Counted from the stretch's first letter, positions 16,928 through 26,141 are shown. The stretch: 64,000 nucleotides of DNA from Hydractinia symbiolongicarpus (GCF_029227915.1 NC_079881.1:10198501-10262500), one strand, 5' to 3'. A program made the numbers and translations. The notes: generated by a model not told the origin, from the sequence alone.

Positions 16928-16991
16928 AGGCTTTTAAAAGCCGCAGTGAATCAAATGTTTGACGCCTATTACAAAACTAGCAACTCAACAA

Positions 16992-17064
16992 TGATTCCGC
17001 CCGAGCTCGAACCGGGGACCTTGCGCGTGTGAAGCGCACGTGATAACCGCTACACTACGCAATC
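16992..17064 (-). tRNA. tRNA-Val(CAC)
   Basis: U26. The acceptor has GATTGCG and a T-stem change. Confidence 0.82.
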
Positions 17065-17155
17065 CAATGAATTTTGGAACCTATGACGAAGGAAAGCAAT
17101 ACAAGGCTAAAATAGCTAGAGAAAAAAGCAAAAACATGTCGCTTGTTAGTTTCCA

Positions 17156-17228
17156 GATTTCGTAGTGTAGTGGTTATCACGTGCGCTTAACACGCGCAAG
17201 GTCCCCTGTTCGAGCCCGGGCGGAATCA
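17156..17228 (+). tRNA. tRNA-Val(AAC)
   Basis: U27. G52T breaks a T-stem pair (CCCCTGTTCG); the acceptor has one wobble. Confidence 0.78.
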
Positions 17229-17268
17229 TTGATGTTTCCGCGAAGCGAACCTCGGAAGAGCCTCTGTA

Positions 17269-17340
17269 GGTTCCATGGTGTAATGGTTAGCACTCAGGAC
17301 TCTGAATCCTGCAATCCGAGTTCAAGTCTCGGTGGAACCT
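17269..17340 (+). tRNA. tRNA-Gln(CTG)
   Basis: U27. Variable-loop change only. Confidence 0.92.
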
Positions 17341-17471
17341 GTGCCCTTATTTGTGCTTTGGAAGCACCTATGGGGCGTTTGGAAGCAATGGCACTTCAAA
17401 TATTTTAGTCATCTGCAAGAAGGCATTGTAATAACAACGTTCTTCTGAAATGCATCGGATTAGGGCACAGT

Positions 17472-17544
17472 GCCTTGTTAGCGCACTAGGCAGCGCGTCA
17501 ATCTCATAATCTGAAGGTCGTGAGTTCGATCCTCACACAGGGCA
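17472..17544 (+). tRNA. tRNA-Met(CAT), elongator
   Basis: U27. G30A breaks an anticodon-stem pair. Confidence 0.8.
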
Positions 17545-17608
17545 AGACTTTTAAAAGCCGCAGTGAATCAAATGTTTGACGCCTATTACAAAACTAGCAA
17601 CTCAACAA

Positions 17609-17681
17609 TGATTCCGCCCGGGCTCGAACCGGGGACCTTGGGCGTGTGAAGCGCACGTGATAACCGCTACACACCGGAATC
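17609..17681 (-). tRNA. tRNA-Val(CAC)
   Basis: U27. One anticodon-stem C-C mismatch and a changed nt 8-9 region. Confidence 0.75.
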
Positions 17682-17772
17682 CAATGAATTTTGGATCCGA
17701 TTACGAAGGAAAGCAATACAAGGCTAAAAGAGCTAGAGAAAAAAGCAAAAACATGTCGCTTGTTAGTTGCCA

Positions 17773-17845
17773 GACTCCGTAGTGTAGTGGTTATCACGTG
17801 CGCTTAACACGCGCAAGGTCCCCGGTTCGAGCCCGGGCGGAATCA
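17773..17845 (+). tRNA. tRNA-Val(AAC)
   Basis: U28. T3C acceptor mismatch. Confidence 0.85.
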
Positions 17846-17884
17846 TGATGTTTCCGCGAAGCGAACCTCGGAAGAGCCTCTGTA

Positions 17885-17956
17885 GGTTCCATAGTGTAAT
17901 GTTTAGCACTCAGGACTCTGAATCCTGCGATCCGAGTTCAAGTCTCGGTGGAACCT
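17885..17956 (+). tRNA. tRNA-Gln(CTG)
   Basis: U28. The A-box region is altered (ATAGTGTAATGTTTAG). Confidence 0.8.
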
Positions 17957-18087
17957 GTGCCGTTATTTGTGCTTTGGAAGCACCTATGGGGCGTTTGGAA
18001 GCAACGGCACTTCAAATATTTTAGTCATTTGCAAGAAGACATTGTAATAACAACGTTCTTCTGAAATGCATCGGATTAGGGCACAGT

Positions 18088-18160
18088 GCCTTGTTAGCGC
18101 AGTAGGCAGCGCGTCAATCTCATAATCTGAAGGTCGTGAGTTCGATCCTCACACAGGGCA
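18088..18160 (+). tRNA. tRNA-Met(CAT), elongator
   Basis: U28. G30A. Confidence 0.8.
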
Positions 18161-18224
18161 AGACTTTTAAAAGCCGCAGTGAATCAAATGTTTGACGCCT
18201 ATTACAAAACTAGCAACTCAACGA

Positions 18225-18297
18225 TGATTCCGCCCGGGCTCGAACCGGGGACCTTGGGCGTGTGAAGCGCACGTGATAACCGCTACACTACGGAATC
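18225..18297 (-). tRNA. tRNA-Val(CAC)
   Basis: U28. One anticodon-stem mismatch. Confidence 0.82.
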
Positions 18298-18388
18298 CAA
18301 TGAATTTTGGAACCAATTACGAAGGAAAGCAATACAAGGCTAAAAGAGCTAGAGAAAAAAGCAAAAACATGTCGCTTGTTAGTTGACA

Positions 18389-18461
18389 GACTCCGTAGTG
18401 TAGTGGTTATCACGTGCGCTTAACAAGCACAAGGTCCCCGGTTCGAGCCCGGGCGGAATCA
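18389..18461 (+). tRNA. tRNA-Val(AAC)
   Basis: U29. Acceptor T3C and two changes next to the anticodon stem. Confidence 0.65.
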
Positions 18462-18501
18462 TTGATGTTTCCGCGAAGCGAACCTCGGAAGAGCCTCTGT
18501 A

Positions 18502-18573
18502 GATTCCATAGTGTAATGTTTAGCACTCAGGACTCTGAATCTTGCGATCCTAGTTCAAGTCTCGGTGGAACCT
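18502..18573 (+). tRNA. tRNA-Gln(CTG)
   Basis: U29. Acceptor GATTCC, an altered A box and a T-stem change. Confidence 0.65.
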
Positions 18574-18700
18574 GTGCCGTTAGTTGTGCCTCGGAAGCAC
18601 CTACTGGGCGTTTGGAAGCAACGGCACTTGAAATATTTTAGTCATTTGCAAAAAGACATTGTAATACCATCTTCTGAAATGCATCGGATTAGGGCTCAGT

Positions 18701-18773
18701 GCCTTGTTAGCGCAGTAGGCAGCGCGTCAGTCTCATAATCTGAAGGTCGTGAGTTCGATCCTCACACAGGGCA
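18701..18773 (+). tRNA. tRNA-Met(CAT), elongator
   Basis: U29, consensus. The upstream spacer has lost 4 nt. Confidence 0.95.
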
Positions 18774-18837
18774 AGGCTTTTAAAAGCCGCAGTGAATCAA
18801 ATGTTTGACGCCTATTACGAAACTAGCAACTCAACAA

Positions 18838-18910
18838 TGATTCCGCCCGGGCTCGAACCGGGGACCTTGCGCGTGTGAAGCGCACGTGATTACCGCTACA
18901 CTACGGAATC
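18838..18910 (-). tRNA. tRNA-Val(CAC)
   Basis: U29. D-loop change only. Confidence 0.92.
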
Positions 18911-19001
18911 CAATGAATTTTGGAACCTATGACGAAGGAAAGCAATACAAGGCTAAAATAGCTAGAGAAAAAAGCAAAAACATGTCGCTTGTTAGTTGCC
19001 A

Positions 19002-19074
19002 GATTCCGTAGTGTAGTGGTTATCACGTGCGTTTAACACGCGCAAGGTCCCCGGTTCGAGCCCGGGCGGAATCA
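19002..19074 (+). tRNA. tRNA-Val(AAC)
   Basis: U30. C31T gives a wobble at the base of the anticodon loop. Confidence 0.88.
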
Positions 19075-19114
19075 TTGATGTTTCCTCGAAGCGAACCTCG
19101 GAAGAGCCTCTGTA

Positions 19115-19186
19115 GGTTCCATAGTGTAATGGTTAGCACTCAGGACTCTGAATCTTGCGATCCTAGTTCAAGTCTCGGTGGAACCT
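19115..19186 (+). tRNA. tRNA-Gln(CTG)
   Basis: U30. G9A and a T-stem change. Confidence 0.8.
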
Positions 19187-19317
19187 GTGCCGATGGTTGT
19201 GCCTCGGAAGCACCTATTGGGTGTTTGGAAGCAACGGCACTTGAAATATTTTAGTCATTTGCAAGAAGACATTGTAATAACAACATTCTTCTGAAATGCA
19301 TCGGATTCAGGCACAGT

Positions 19318-19390
19318 GCCTTGTTAGCGCAGTAGGCAGCGCGTCAGTCTCATAATCTGAAGGTCGTGAGTTCGATCCTCACACAGGGCA
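19318..19390 (+). tRNA. tRNA-Met(CAT), elongator
   Basis: U30, consensus. Confidence 0.95.
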
Positions 19391-19454
19391 AGGCTTTTAA
19401 AAGCCGCAGTGAATCAAATGTTTGACGCCTATTACAAAACTAGCAACTCAACAA

Positions 19455-19526
19455 TGATTCCGCCCGGGCTCGAACGGGGACCTTGCGCGTGTGAAGTGCA
19501 CGTGATAACCGCTACACTACGGAATC
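19455..19526 (-). tRNA. tRNA-Val(CAC), 1 nt short
   Basis: U30. One base of the T stem is deleted, leaving 72 nt; function is doubtful. Confidence 0.6.
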
Positions 19527-19618
19527 CAATGAATTTTGGAACCTATGACGAAGGAAAGCAATACAAGGCTAAAATAGCTAGAGAAAAAAGCAAAAAACAT
19601 GTCGCTTGTTAGTTGCCA

Positions 19619-19691
19619 GATTCCGTAGTGTAGTGGTTATCACGTGCGCTTAACACGCGCAAGGTCCCCGGTTCGAGCCCGGGCGGAATCA
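19619..19691 (+). tRNA. tRNA-Val(AAC)
   Basis: U31, consensus. Confidence 0.95.
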
Positions 19692-19731
19692 TTGATGTTT
19701 CCGCGAAGCGAACCTCGGAAGAGCCTCTGTA

Positions 19732-19803
19732 GGTTCCATGGTGCAATGGTTAGCACTCAGGACTTTGAATCCTGCGATCCGAGTTCAAGTCTCGGTTGAA
19801 CCT
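19732..19803 (+). tRNA. tRNA-Gln(TTG)
   Basis: U31. C34T makes the other Gln anticodon, TTG. The acceptor has one G-to-T change (GGTTGAACC). Confidence 0.8.
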
Positions 19804-19934
19804 GTGCCGTTAGTTGTGCCTCGGAAGCACCTATTGGGCGTTTGGAAGCAACGGCACTTGAAATATTTTAGTCATTTGCAAGAAGACATTGTAATAACAA
19901 CGTTCTTCTGAAATGCATCGGATTAGGGCACAGT

Positions 19935-20007
19935 GCCTTGTTAGCGCAGTAGGCAGCGCGTCAGTCTCATAATCTGAAGGTCGTGAGTTCGATCCTCACA
20001 CAGGGCA
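19935..20007 (+). tRNA. tRNA-Met(CAT), elongator
   Basis: U31, consensus. Confidence 0.95.
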
Positions 20008-20071
20008 AGGCTTTTAAAAGCCGCAGTGAATCAAAGGTTTGACGCCTATTACAAAACTAGCAACTCAACAA

Positions 20072-20144
20072 TGATTCCGCCCGGGCTCGAACCGGGGACC
20101 TTGCGCGTGTGAAGCGCACGTAATAACCACTACACTACGGAATC
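20072..20144 (-). tRNA. tRNA-Val(CAC)
   Basis: U31. Minor D-arm changes. Confidence 0.88.
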
Positions 20145-20235
20145 CAATGAATTTAGGAACCTATGAAGAAGGAAAGCAATACAAGGCTAAAATAGCTAGA
20201 GAAAAAAGCAAAAACATGTCGCTTGTTAGTTGCCA

Positions 20236-20308
20236 GATTCCGTAGTGTAGTGGTTATCACGTGCGCTTAACACGCGCAAGGTCCCCGGTTCGAGCCCGGG
20301 CGGAATCA
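20236..20308 (+). tRNA. tRNA-Val(AAC)
   Basis: U32, consensus. Confidence 0.95.
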
Positions 20309-20348
20309 TTGATGTTTCCGCGAAGCGAACCTCGGAAGAGCCTCTGTA

Positions 20349-20420
20349 GGTTCCATGGTGCAATGGTTAGCACTCAGGACTTTGAATCCTGCGATCCGAG
20401 TTCAAGTCTCGGTTGAACCT
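20349..20420 (+). tRNA. tRNA-Gln(TTG)
   Basis: U32. It has the same TTG form as U31, 617 bp upstream. Confidence 0.8.
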
Positions 20421-20551
20421 GTGCCGTTAGTTGTGCCTCGGAAGCACCTATTGGGCGTTTGGAAGCAACGGCACTTGAAATATTTTAGTCATTTGCAAGA
20501 AGACATTGTAATAACAACGTTCTTCTGAAATGCATCGGATTAGGGCACAGT

Positions 20552-20624
20552 GCCTTGTTAGCGCAGTAGGCAGCGCGTCAGTCTCATAATCTGAAGGTCG
20601 TGAGTTCGATCCTCACACAGGGCA
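20552..20624 (+). tRNA. tRNA-Met(CAT), elongator
   Basis: U32, consensus. Confidence 0.95.
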
Positions 20625-20688
20625 AGGCTTTTAAAAGCCGCAGTGAATCAAATGTTTGACGCCTATTACAAAACTAGCAACTCAACAA

Positions 20689-20761
20689 TGATTCCGAGCG
20701 GGCTCGAACCGGGAACCTTGCGCGTGTGAAGCGCACGTGATAACCGCTACACTACGGAATC
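20689..20761 (-). tRNA. tRNA-Val(CAC)
   Basis: U32. T-stem and acceptor junction changes (GAGCGGG, GGGAACC on the plus strand). Confidence 0.75.
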
Positions 20762-20853
20762 CAATGAATTTTGGAACCGATGACGAAGGAAAGCAATACA
20801 AGGCTAAAATAGCTAGAGAAAAAAGCAAAAAACATGTCGCTTGTTAGTTGCCA

Positions 20854-20926
20854 GATTCCGTAGTGTGGTGGTTATCACGTGCGCTTAACACGCGCAAGGT
20901 CCCCGGTTCGAGCCCGGGTGGAATCA
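20854..20926 (+). tRNA. tRNA-Val(AAC)
   Basis: U33. A14G changes the A box; one acceptor wobble. Confidence 0.82.
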
Positions 20927-20966
20927 TTGATGTTTCCGCGAAGCGAACCTCGGAAGAGCCTCTGTA

Positions 20967-21038
20967 GGTTCCATGGTGTAATGGTTAGCACTCAGGACTC
21001 TGAATCCTGCGATCCGAGTTCAAGTCTCTGTGAAACCT
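20967..21038 (+). tRNA. tRNA-Gln(CTG)
   Basis: U33. T-stem and acceptor changes (TCTCTGTGAAACC). Confidence 0.7.
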
Positions 21039-21169
21039 GTGCCGTTAGTTGTGCCTCGGAAGCACCTATTGGGTGTTTGGAAGCAACGGCACTTCAAATA
21101 TATTAGTCACTTGCAAGAAGACATTGTAATAACAACGTTCTTCTGAAATGCATTGGATTAGGGCACAGT

Positions 21170-21242
21170 GCCTTGTTAGCACAGTAGGCAGCGCGTCAGT
21201 CTCATAATCTGAAGGTCGTGAGTTCGATCCTCACACAGGGCA
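21170..21242 (+). tRNA. tRNA-Met(CAT), elongator
   Basis: U33. G12A in the D stem. Confidence 0.85.
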
Positions 21243-21306
21243 AGGCTTTTAAAAGCCGCAGTGAATCAAATGTTTGACGCCTATTACAAAACTAGCAACT
21301 CAACAA

Positions 21307-21378
21307 TGATTCCGAGCGGGCTCGAACCGGGAACCTTGCGCGTGTGAAGCGCACGTGATAACCGCTACACTACGAATC
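21307..21378 (-). tRNA. tRNA-Val(CAC), 1 nt short
   Basis: U33. One acceptor base is missing, plus the U32 T-stem changes. Confidence 0.6.
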
Positions 21379-21469
21379 CAATGCATTATGGAATCTATGA
21401 CGAAGGAAAGCAATACAAGACTAAAATGGCTAGAGAAAGAAGCCAAAACATGTCGCTTGTTAGGTGCCA

Positions 21470-21542
21470 GATTCCGTAGTGTAGTGGTTATTACGTGCGC
21501 TTTACACGCGCAAGGTCCCCGGTTCGAGCCCGGGCGGAATCA
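21470..21542 (+). tRNA. tRNA-Val(TAC)
   Basis: U34. One D-stem change (TTATTACG). Confidence 0.88.
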
Positions 21543-21582
21543 TTGATGTTTCCGCGAAGCGAACCTCGGAAGAGCCTCTGTA

Positions 21583-21654
21583 GGTTCCATGGTGTAATGG
21601 TTAGCACTCAGGACTCTGAATCCTGCGATCCGAGTTCAAGTCTCGGTGGAATCT
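21583..21654 (+). tRNA. tRNA-Gln(CTG)
   Basis: U34. One acceptor wobble. Confidence 0.9.
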
Positions 21655-21785
21655 GTGCCGTTATTTGTGCCTCGGTAGCAACTACTGGGCGTTTGGAAGC
21701 AACGGCACTTCAAATATTTTAGTCATTTGCAAGAAGACATTGTAATAACAACGTTCTTCTGAAATGCATCGGATTAGGGCACAGT

Positions 21786-21858
21786 GCCTTGTTAGCGCAG
21801 TAGGCAGCGCGTCAGTCTCATAATCTGAAGGTCGTGGGTTCGATCCTCACACAGGGCA
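21786..21858 (+). tRNA. tRNA-Met(CAT), elongator
   Basis: U34. One T-stem wobble. Confidence 0.9.
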
Positions 21859-21922
21859 AGACTTTTAAAAGCCGCAGTGAATCAAATGTTTGACGCCTAT
21901 TACAAAACTAGCAACTCAACAA

Positions 21923-21995
21923 TGATTCCGCCCGGGCTCGAACCGGGGACCTTGGGCGTGTGAAGCGCACGTGATAACCGCCACACTAAGGAATC
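21923..21995 (-). tRNA. tRNA-Val(CAC)
   Basis: U34. Anticodon-stem mismatch and A-box changes. The spacer after it is deleted. Confidence 0.75.
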
Positions 21996-22002
21996 CAATG
22001 AA

Positions 22003-22056
22003 TATCACGTGCGCTTAACACGCTCAAGGTCCCCGGTTCGAGCCCGGGCGGAATCA
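22003..22056 (+). pseudogene. tRNA-Val(AAC) lacking its 5' third
   Basis: U35. The first 19 nt and the whole upstream spacer are deleted, so the A box is gone. Confidence 0.85.
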
Positions 22057-22096
22057 TTGATGTTTCCGCGAAGCGAACCTCGGAAGAGCCTCTGTA

Positions 22097-22168
22097 GGTT
22101 CCATAGTGTAATGTTTAGCACTCAGGACTCTGAATCTTGCGATCCTAGTTCAAGTCTCGGTGGAATCT
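22097..22168 (+). tRNA. tRNA-Gln(CTG)
   Basis: U35. A-box and T-stem changes. Confidence 0.75.
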
Positions 22169-22299
22169 GTGCCGTTATTTGTGCCTCGGAAACACCTATT
22201 GGGCGTTTGGAAGCAACGGCACTTCAAATATTTTAGTCATTTGCAAGAAGACATTGTAATAACAACGTTCTTCTGAAATGCATCGGATTAGGGCACAGT

Positions 22300-22372
22300 G
22301 CCTTGTTAGCGCAGTAGGCAGCGCGTCAGTCTCATAATCTGAAGGTCGTGGGTTCGATCCTCACACAGGGCA
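22300..22372 (+). tRNA. tRNA-Met(CAT), elongator
   Basis: U35. One T-stem wobble. Confidence 0.9.
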
Positions 22373-22436
22373 AGACTTTTAAAAGCCGCAGTGAATCAAA
22401 TGTTTGACGCCTATTACAAAACTAGCAACTCAACAA

Positions 22437-22509
22437 TGATTCCGCCCGGCCTCGAACCGGGGACCTTGCGCGTGTGAAGTGCACGTGATAACCGCTACAC
22501 TACGGAATC
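22437..22509 (-). tRNA. tRNA-Val(CAC)
   Basis: U35. Minor T-arm and anticodon-stem changes. Confidence 0.82.
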
Positions 22510-22601
22510 CAATGAATTTTGGAACCTATGACGAAGGAAAGCAATACAAGGCTAAAATAGCTAGAGAAAAAAGCAAAAAACATGTCGCTTGTTAGTTGCC
22601 A

Positions 22602-22674
22602 GATTCCGTAGTGTAGTGGTTATCACGTGCGCTTAACACGCGCAAGGTCCCCGGTTCGAGCCCGGGTGGAATCA
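22602..22674 (+). tRNA. tRNA-Val(AAC)
   Basis: U36. One acceptor wobble. Confidence 0.92.
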
Positions 22675-22714
22675 TTGATGTTTCCGCGAAGCGAACCTCG
22701 GAAGAGCCTCTGTA

Positions 22715-22786
22715 GGTTCCATGGTGTAATGGTTAGCACTCAGGACTCTGAATCCTGCGATCCGAGTTCAAGTCTCGGTGAAACCT
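22715..22786 (+). tRNA. tRNA-Gln(CTG)
   Basis: U36. One change at the T-stem/acceptor junction. Confidence 0.87.
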
Positions 22787-22917
22787 GTGCCGTTAGTTGT
22801 GCCTCGGAAGCACCTATTGGGTGTTTGGAAGCAACGGCACTTCAAATATATTAGTCACTTGCAAGAAGACATTGTAATAACAACGTTCTTCTGAAATGCA
22901 TCGGATTAGGGCACAGT

Positions 22918-22990
22918 GCCTTGTTAGCACAGTAGGCAGCGCGTCAGTCTCATAATCTGAAGGTCGTGAGTTCGATCCTCACACAGGGCA
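22918..22990 (+). tRNA. tRNA-Met(CAT), elongator
   Basis: U36. G12A. Confidence 0.85.
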
Positions 22991-23054
22991 AGGCTTTTAA
23001 AAGCCGCAGTGAATCAAATGTTTGACGCCTATTACAAAACTAGCAACTCAACAA

Positions 23055-23127
23055 TGATCCCGCCCGGGCTCGAACCGGGAACCTTGCGCGTGTGAAGCGC
23101 ACGTGACAACCGCTACACTACGGAATC
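23055..23127 (-). tRNA. tRNA-Val(CAC)
   Basis: U36. Acceptor, T-stem and D-arm changes. Confidence 0.75.
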
Positions 23128-23218
23128 CAATGAATTTTGGAACCTATGACGAAGGAAAGCAATACAAGGCTAAAATAGCTAGGGAAAAAAGCAAAAACAT
23201 GTCGCTTGTTAGTTGCCA

Positions 23219-23291
23219 GATTCCGTAGTGTAGTGGTTATCACGTACACTTAAAACGCGCAAGGTCCCCGGTTCGAGGCCGGGCGGAATCA
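23219..23291 (+). tRNA. tRNA-Val body with AAA anticodon
   Basis: U37. C36A makes the anticodon AAA (Phe codon UUU). Two anticodon-stem pairs and a T-loop base are also broken, so it is probably a decaying gene. Confidence 0.5.
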
Positions 23292-23331
23292 TTGATGTTT
23301 CCGCGAAACGAACCTCGGAAGAGCCTCTGTA

Positions 23332-23403
23332 GGTTCCATGGTGTAATGGTTAGCACTCAGGACTCTGAATCCTGCGATCCGAGTTCAAGTCTCGGTGGAA
23401 CCT
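23332..23403 (+). tRNA. tRNA-Gln(CTG)
   Basis: U37, consensus. Confidence 0.95.
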
Positions 23404-23534
23404 GTGCCGTTAGTTGTGCCTCGGAAGCACCTATTGGGCGTTTGGAAGCAACGGCACTTCAAATATTTTAGTCATTTGCAAGAAGACATTGTAATAACAA
23501 CGTTCTTCTGAAATGCATCGGATTAGGGCACAGT

Positions 23535-23607
23535 GCCTTGTTAGCGCAGTAGGCAGCGCGTCAGTCTCATAATCTGAAGGTCGTGAGTTTGATCCTCACA
23601 CAGGGCA
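23535..23607 (+). tRNA. tRNA-Met(CAT), elongator
   Basis: U37. T-loop TTTGA. Confidence 0.83.
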
Positions 23608-23671
23608 AGGCTTTTAAAAGCCGCAGTGAATCAAATGTTTGACGCCTATTACAAAACTAGCAACTTAACAA

Positions 23672-23744
23672 TGATTCCGCCCGGGCTCGAACCGGGGAGT
23701 TTGCGCGTGTGAAGCGCACGTGATAACCGCTACACTACGGAATC
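23672..23744 (-). tRNA. tRNA-Val(CAC)
   Basis: U37. Variable-loop changes. Confidence 0.88.
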
Positions 23745-23835
23745 CAATGAATTTTGGAACCTATGACGAAGGAAAGCAATACAAGGCTAAAATAGCTAGA
23801 GAAAAAAGCAAAAACATGTCGCTTGTTAGTTGCCA

Positions 23836-23908
23836 GGTTTCGTAGTGTAGTGGTTATCACGTGCGCTTTACACGCGCAAGGTCCCCCGTTCGAGCCCGGG
23901 CGGAATCA
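23836..23908 (+). tRNA. tRNA-Val(TAC)
   Basis: U38. Acceptor GGTTTCG pairs through two wobbles; one T-stem mismatch. Confidence 0.75.
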
Positions 23909-23948
23909 TTGATGTTTCCGCGAAGCGAACCTCGGAAGAGCCTCTGTA

Positions 23949-24020
23949 GGTTCCATGGTGTAATGGTTAGCACTCAGGACTCTGAATCCTGCGATCCGAG
24001 TTCAAGTCTCGGTGGAACCT
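23949..24020 (+). tRNA. tRNA-Gln(CTG)
   Basis: U38, consensus. Confidence 0.95.
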
Positions 24021-24151
24021 TTGCCGTTATTTGTGCCTCGGAAGCACCTATTGGGCGTTTGGAAGCAACGGCACTTGAAATATTTTAGTCATTTGCAAGA
24101 AGACATTGTAATAACAACGTTATTCTGAAATGCATCGGATTAGGGCACAGT

Positions 24152-24224
24152 GCCTTGTTAGCGCAGTAGGCAGCGCGTCAGTCTCATAATCTGAACGTCG
24201 TGAGTTCGATCCTCACACAGGGCA
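24152..24224 (+). tRNA. tRNA-Met(CAT), elongator
   Basis: U38. Variable-loop change. Confidence 0.92.
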
Positions 24225-24288
24225 AGGCTTTTAAAAGCCGCAGTGAATCAAATGTTTGACGCCTATTACAAAACTAGCAACTCAACAA

Positions 24289-24361
24289 TGATTCCGCCCG
24301 GGCTCGAACCGGGGACCTTGCGCGTGTGAAGCGCACGTGATAACCGCTACACTACGGAATC
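24289..24361 (-). tRNA. tRNA-Val(CAC)
   Basis: U38, consensus. Confidence 0.95.
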
Positions 24362-24452
24362 CAATGAATTTTGGAACCTATGACGAAGGAAAGCAATACA
24401 AGGCTAAAATAGCTAGGGAAAAAAGCAAAAACATGTCGCTTGTTAGTTGCCA

Positions 24453-24525
24453 GATTCCGTAGTGTAGTGGTTATCACGTGCACTTCACACGCGCAAGGTC
24501 CCCGGTTCGAGCCCGGGCAGAATCA
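24453..24525 (+). tRNA. tRNA-Val(CAC) in the plus-strand slot
   Basis: U39. The plus-strand Val has CAC here, not AAC or TAC. One anticodon-stem and one acceptor pair are mismatched. Confidence 0.7.
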
Positions 24526-24565
24526 TTGATGTTTCCGCGAAGCGAACCTCGGAAAAGCCTCTGTA

Positions 24566-24637
24566 GGTTCCATGGTGTAATAGTTAGCAGTCAGGACTCT
24601 GAATCCTGCGATCCGAGTTTAAGTCTCGGTGGAACCT
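24566..24637 (+). tRNA. tRNA-Gln(CTG)
   Basis: U39. D-arm and B-box changes (TAATAGTTAGCAG, GTTTAAG). Confidence 0.72.
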
Positions 24638-24768
24638 GTGCCGTTAGTTGTGCCTCGGAAGCACCTATTGGGCGTTTGGAAGCAACGGCACTTGAAATAT
24701 TTTAGTCATTTGCAAGAAGACATTGTAATAACAACGTTCTTCTGACATGCATCGGATTAGGGCACAGT

Positions 24769-24841
24769 GCCTTGTTAGCGCAGTAGGCAGCGCGTCAGTC
24801 TCATAATCTGAAGGTTGTGAGTTCGATCCTCACACAGGGCA
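24769..24841 (+). tRNA. tRNA-Met(CAT), elongator
   Basis: U39. Variable-loop C48T. Confidence 0.92.
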
Positions 24842-24905
24842 AGGCTTTTAAAAGCCGCAGTGAATCAAATGTTTGACGCCTATTACAAAACTAGCAACTC
24901 AACAA

Positions 24906-24978
24906 TGATTCCTCCCGGGCTCGAACCGGGGACCTTGCGCGTGTGAAGCGCACGTGATAACCGCTACACTACGGAATC
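24906..24978 (-). tRNA. tRNA-Val(CAC)
   Basis: U39. One acceptor-end change (TGATTCCT on the plus strand). Confidence 0.87.
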
Positions 24979-25069
24979 CAATGAATTTTGGAACCTATGA
25001 CGAAGGAAAGCAAAACAAGGCTAAAATAGCTAGAGAAAAAAGCAAAAACATGTCGCTTGTTAGTTGCCA

Positions 25070-25142
25070 GATTCCGTAGTGTAGTGGTTATCACGTGCGC
25101 TTAACACGCGCAAGGTCCCCGGTTCGAGCCCGGGCGGAATCA
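25070..25142 (+). tRNA. tRNA-Val(AAC)
   Basis: U40, consensus. Confidence 0.95.
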
Positions 25143-25182
25143 TTGATGTTTCCGCCAAGCGAACCTCGGAAGAGCCTCTGTA

Positions 25183-25254
25183 GATTCCATGGTGTAATGG
25201 TTAGCACTCAGGACTCTGAATCCTGCGATCCGAGTTCAAGTCTCGGTGGAACCT
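25183..25254 (+). tRNA. tRNA-Gln(CTG)
   Basis: U40. G2A acceptor mismatch. Confidence 0.85.
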
Positions 25255-25387
25255 GTGCCGTTAGTTGTGCCTCGGAAGCACCTATTGGGCGTTTGGAAGC
25301 AACGGCACGTCAATTATATTATAGTCATTTGCAAGAAAACATTTTAATAACAACGTTCTTCTGAAATGAATCGGATTAGGGCACAGT

Positions 25388-25460
25388 GCCTTGTTAGCGC
25401 AGTAGGCAGCGCGTCAGTCTCATAATCTGAATGTCGTGAGTTCGATCCTCACACAGGGCA
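25388..25460 (+). tRNA. tRNA-Met(CAT), elongator
   Basis: U40. Variable-loop change (GAATGTCG). Confidence 0.92.
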
Positions 25461-25524
25461 AGGCTTTTAAAAGCCGCAGTGAATCAAATGTTTGACGCCT
25501 ATTACAAAACTAGCAACTCAACAA

Positions 25525-25597
25525 TGATTCCGCCCGGGCTCGAACCGGGGACCTTGCGCGTGTGAAGCGCACGTGATAACTGCTACACTACGGAATC
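25525..25597 (-). tRNA. tRNA-Val(CAC)
   Basis: U40. D-loop change (G17A). Confidence 0.88.
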
Positions 25598-25688
25598 CAA
25601 TGAATTTTGGAACCGATGACGAAGGAAAGCAATACAAGGCTAAAATAGCTAGAGAAAAAAGCAAAAACATGTCGCTTGTTAGTTGCCA

Positions 25689-25761
25689 GATTCCGTAGTG
25701 TAGTGGTTATCACGTGCGATTAACACGCGCAAGGTCCCCGGTTCGAGCCCGGGCGGAATCA
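25689..25761 (+). tRNA. tRNA-Val(AAC)
   Basis: U41. C31A breaks the pair closing the anticodon loop. Confidence 0.82.
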
Positions 25762-25801
25762 TTGATGTTTCCGCGAAGCGAACCTCGGAAGAGCCTCTGT
25801 A

Positions 25802-25873
25802 GGTTCCATGGTGTAATGGTTAGCACTCAGGACTCTGAATCCTGCGATCCGAGTTCAAGTCTCGGTGGAACCT
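25802..25873 (+). tRNA. tRNA-Gln(CTG)
   Basis: U41, consensus. Confidence 0.95.
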
Positions 25874-26004
25874 GTGCCGTTAGTTGTGCCTCGGAAGCAC
25901 CTATTGGGCGTTTGAAAGCAACGGCACTTGAAATATTTTAGTCAATTGCAAGAAGACATTGTAATAACAACGTTCTTCTGAAATGCATCGAATTAGGGCA
26001 CAGT

Positions 26005-26077
26005 GCCTTGTTAGCGCAGTAGGCAGCGCGTCAGTCTCATAATCTGAAGGTCGTGAGTTCGATCCTCACACAGGGCA
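26005..26077 (+). tRNA. tRNA-Met(CAT), elongator
   Basis: U41, consensus. Confidence 0.95.
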
Positions 26078-26141
26078 AGGCTTTTAAAAGCCGCAGTGAA
26101 TCAAATGTTTGACGCCTATTACAAAACTAGCAACTCAACAA

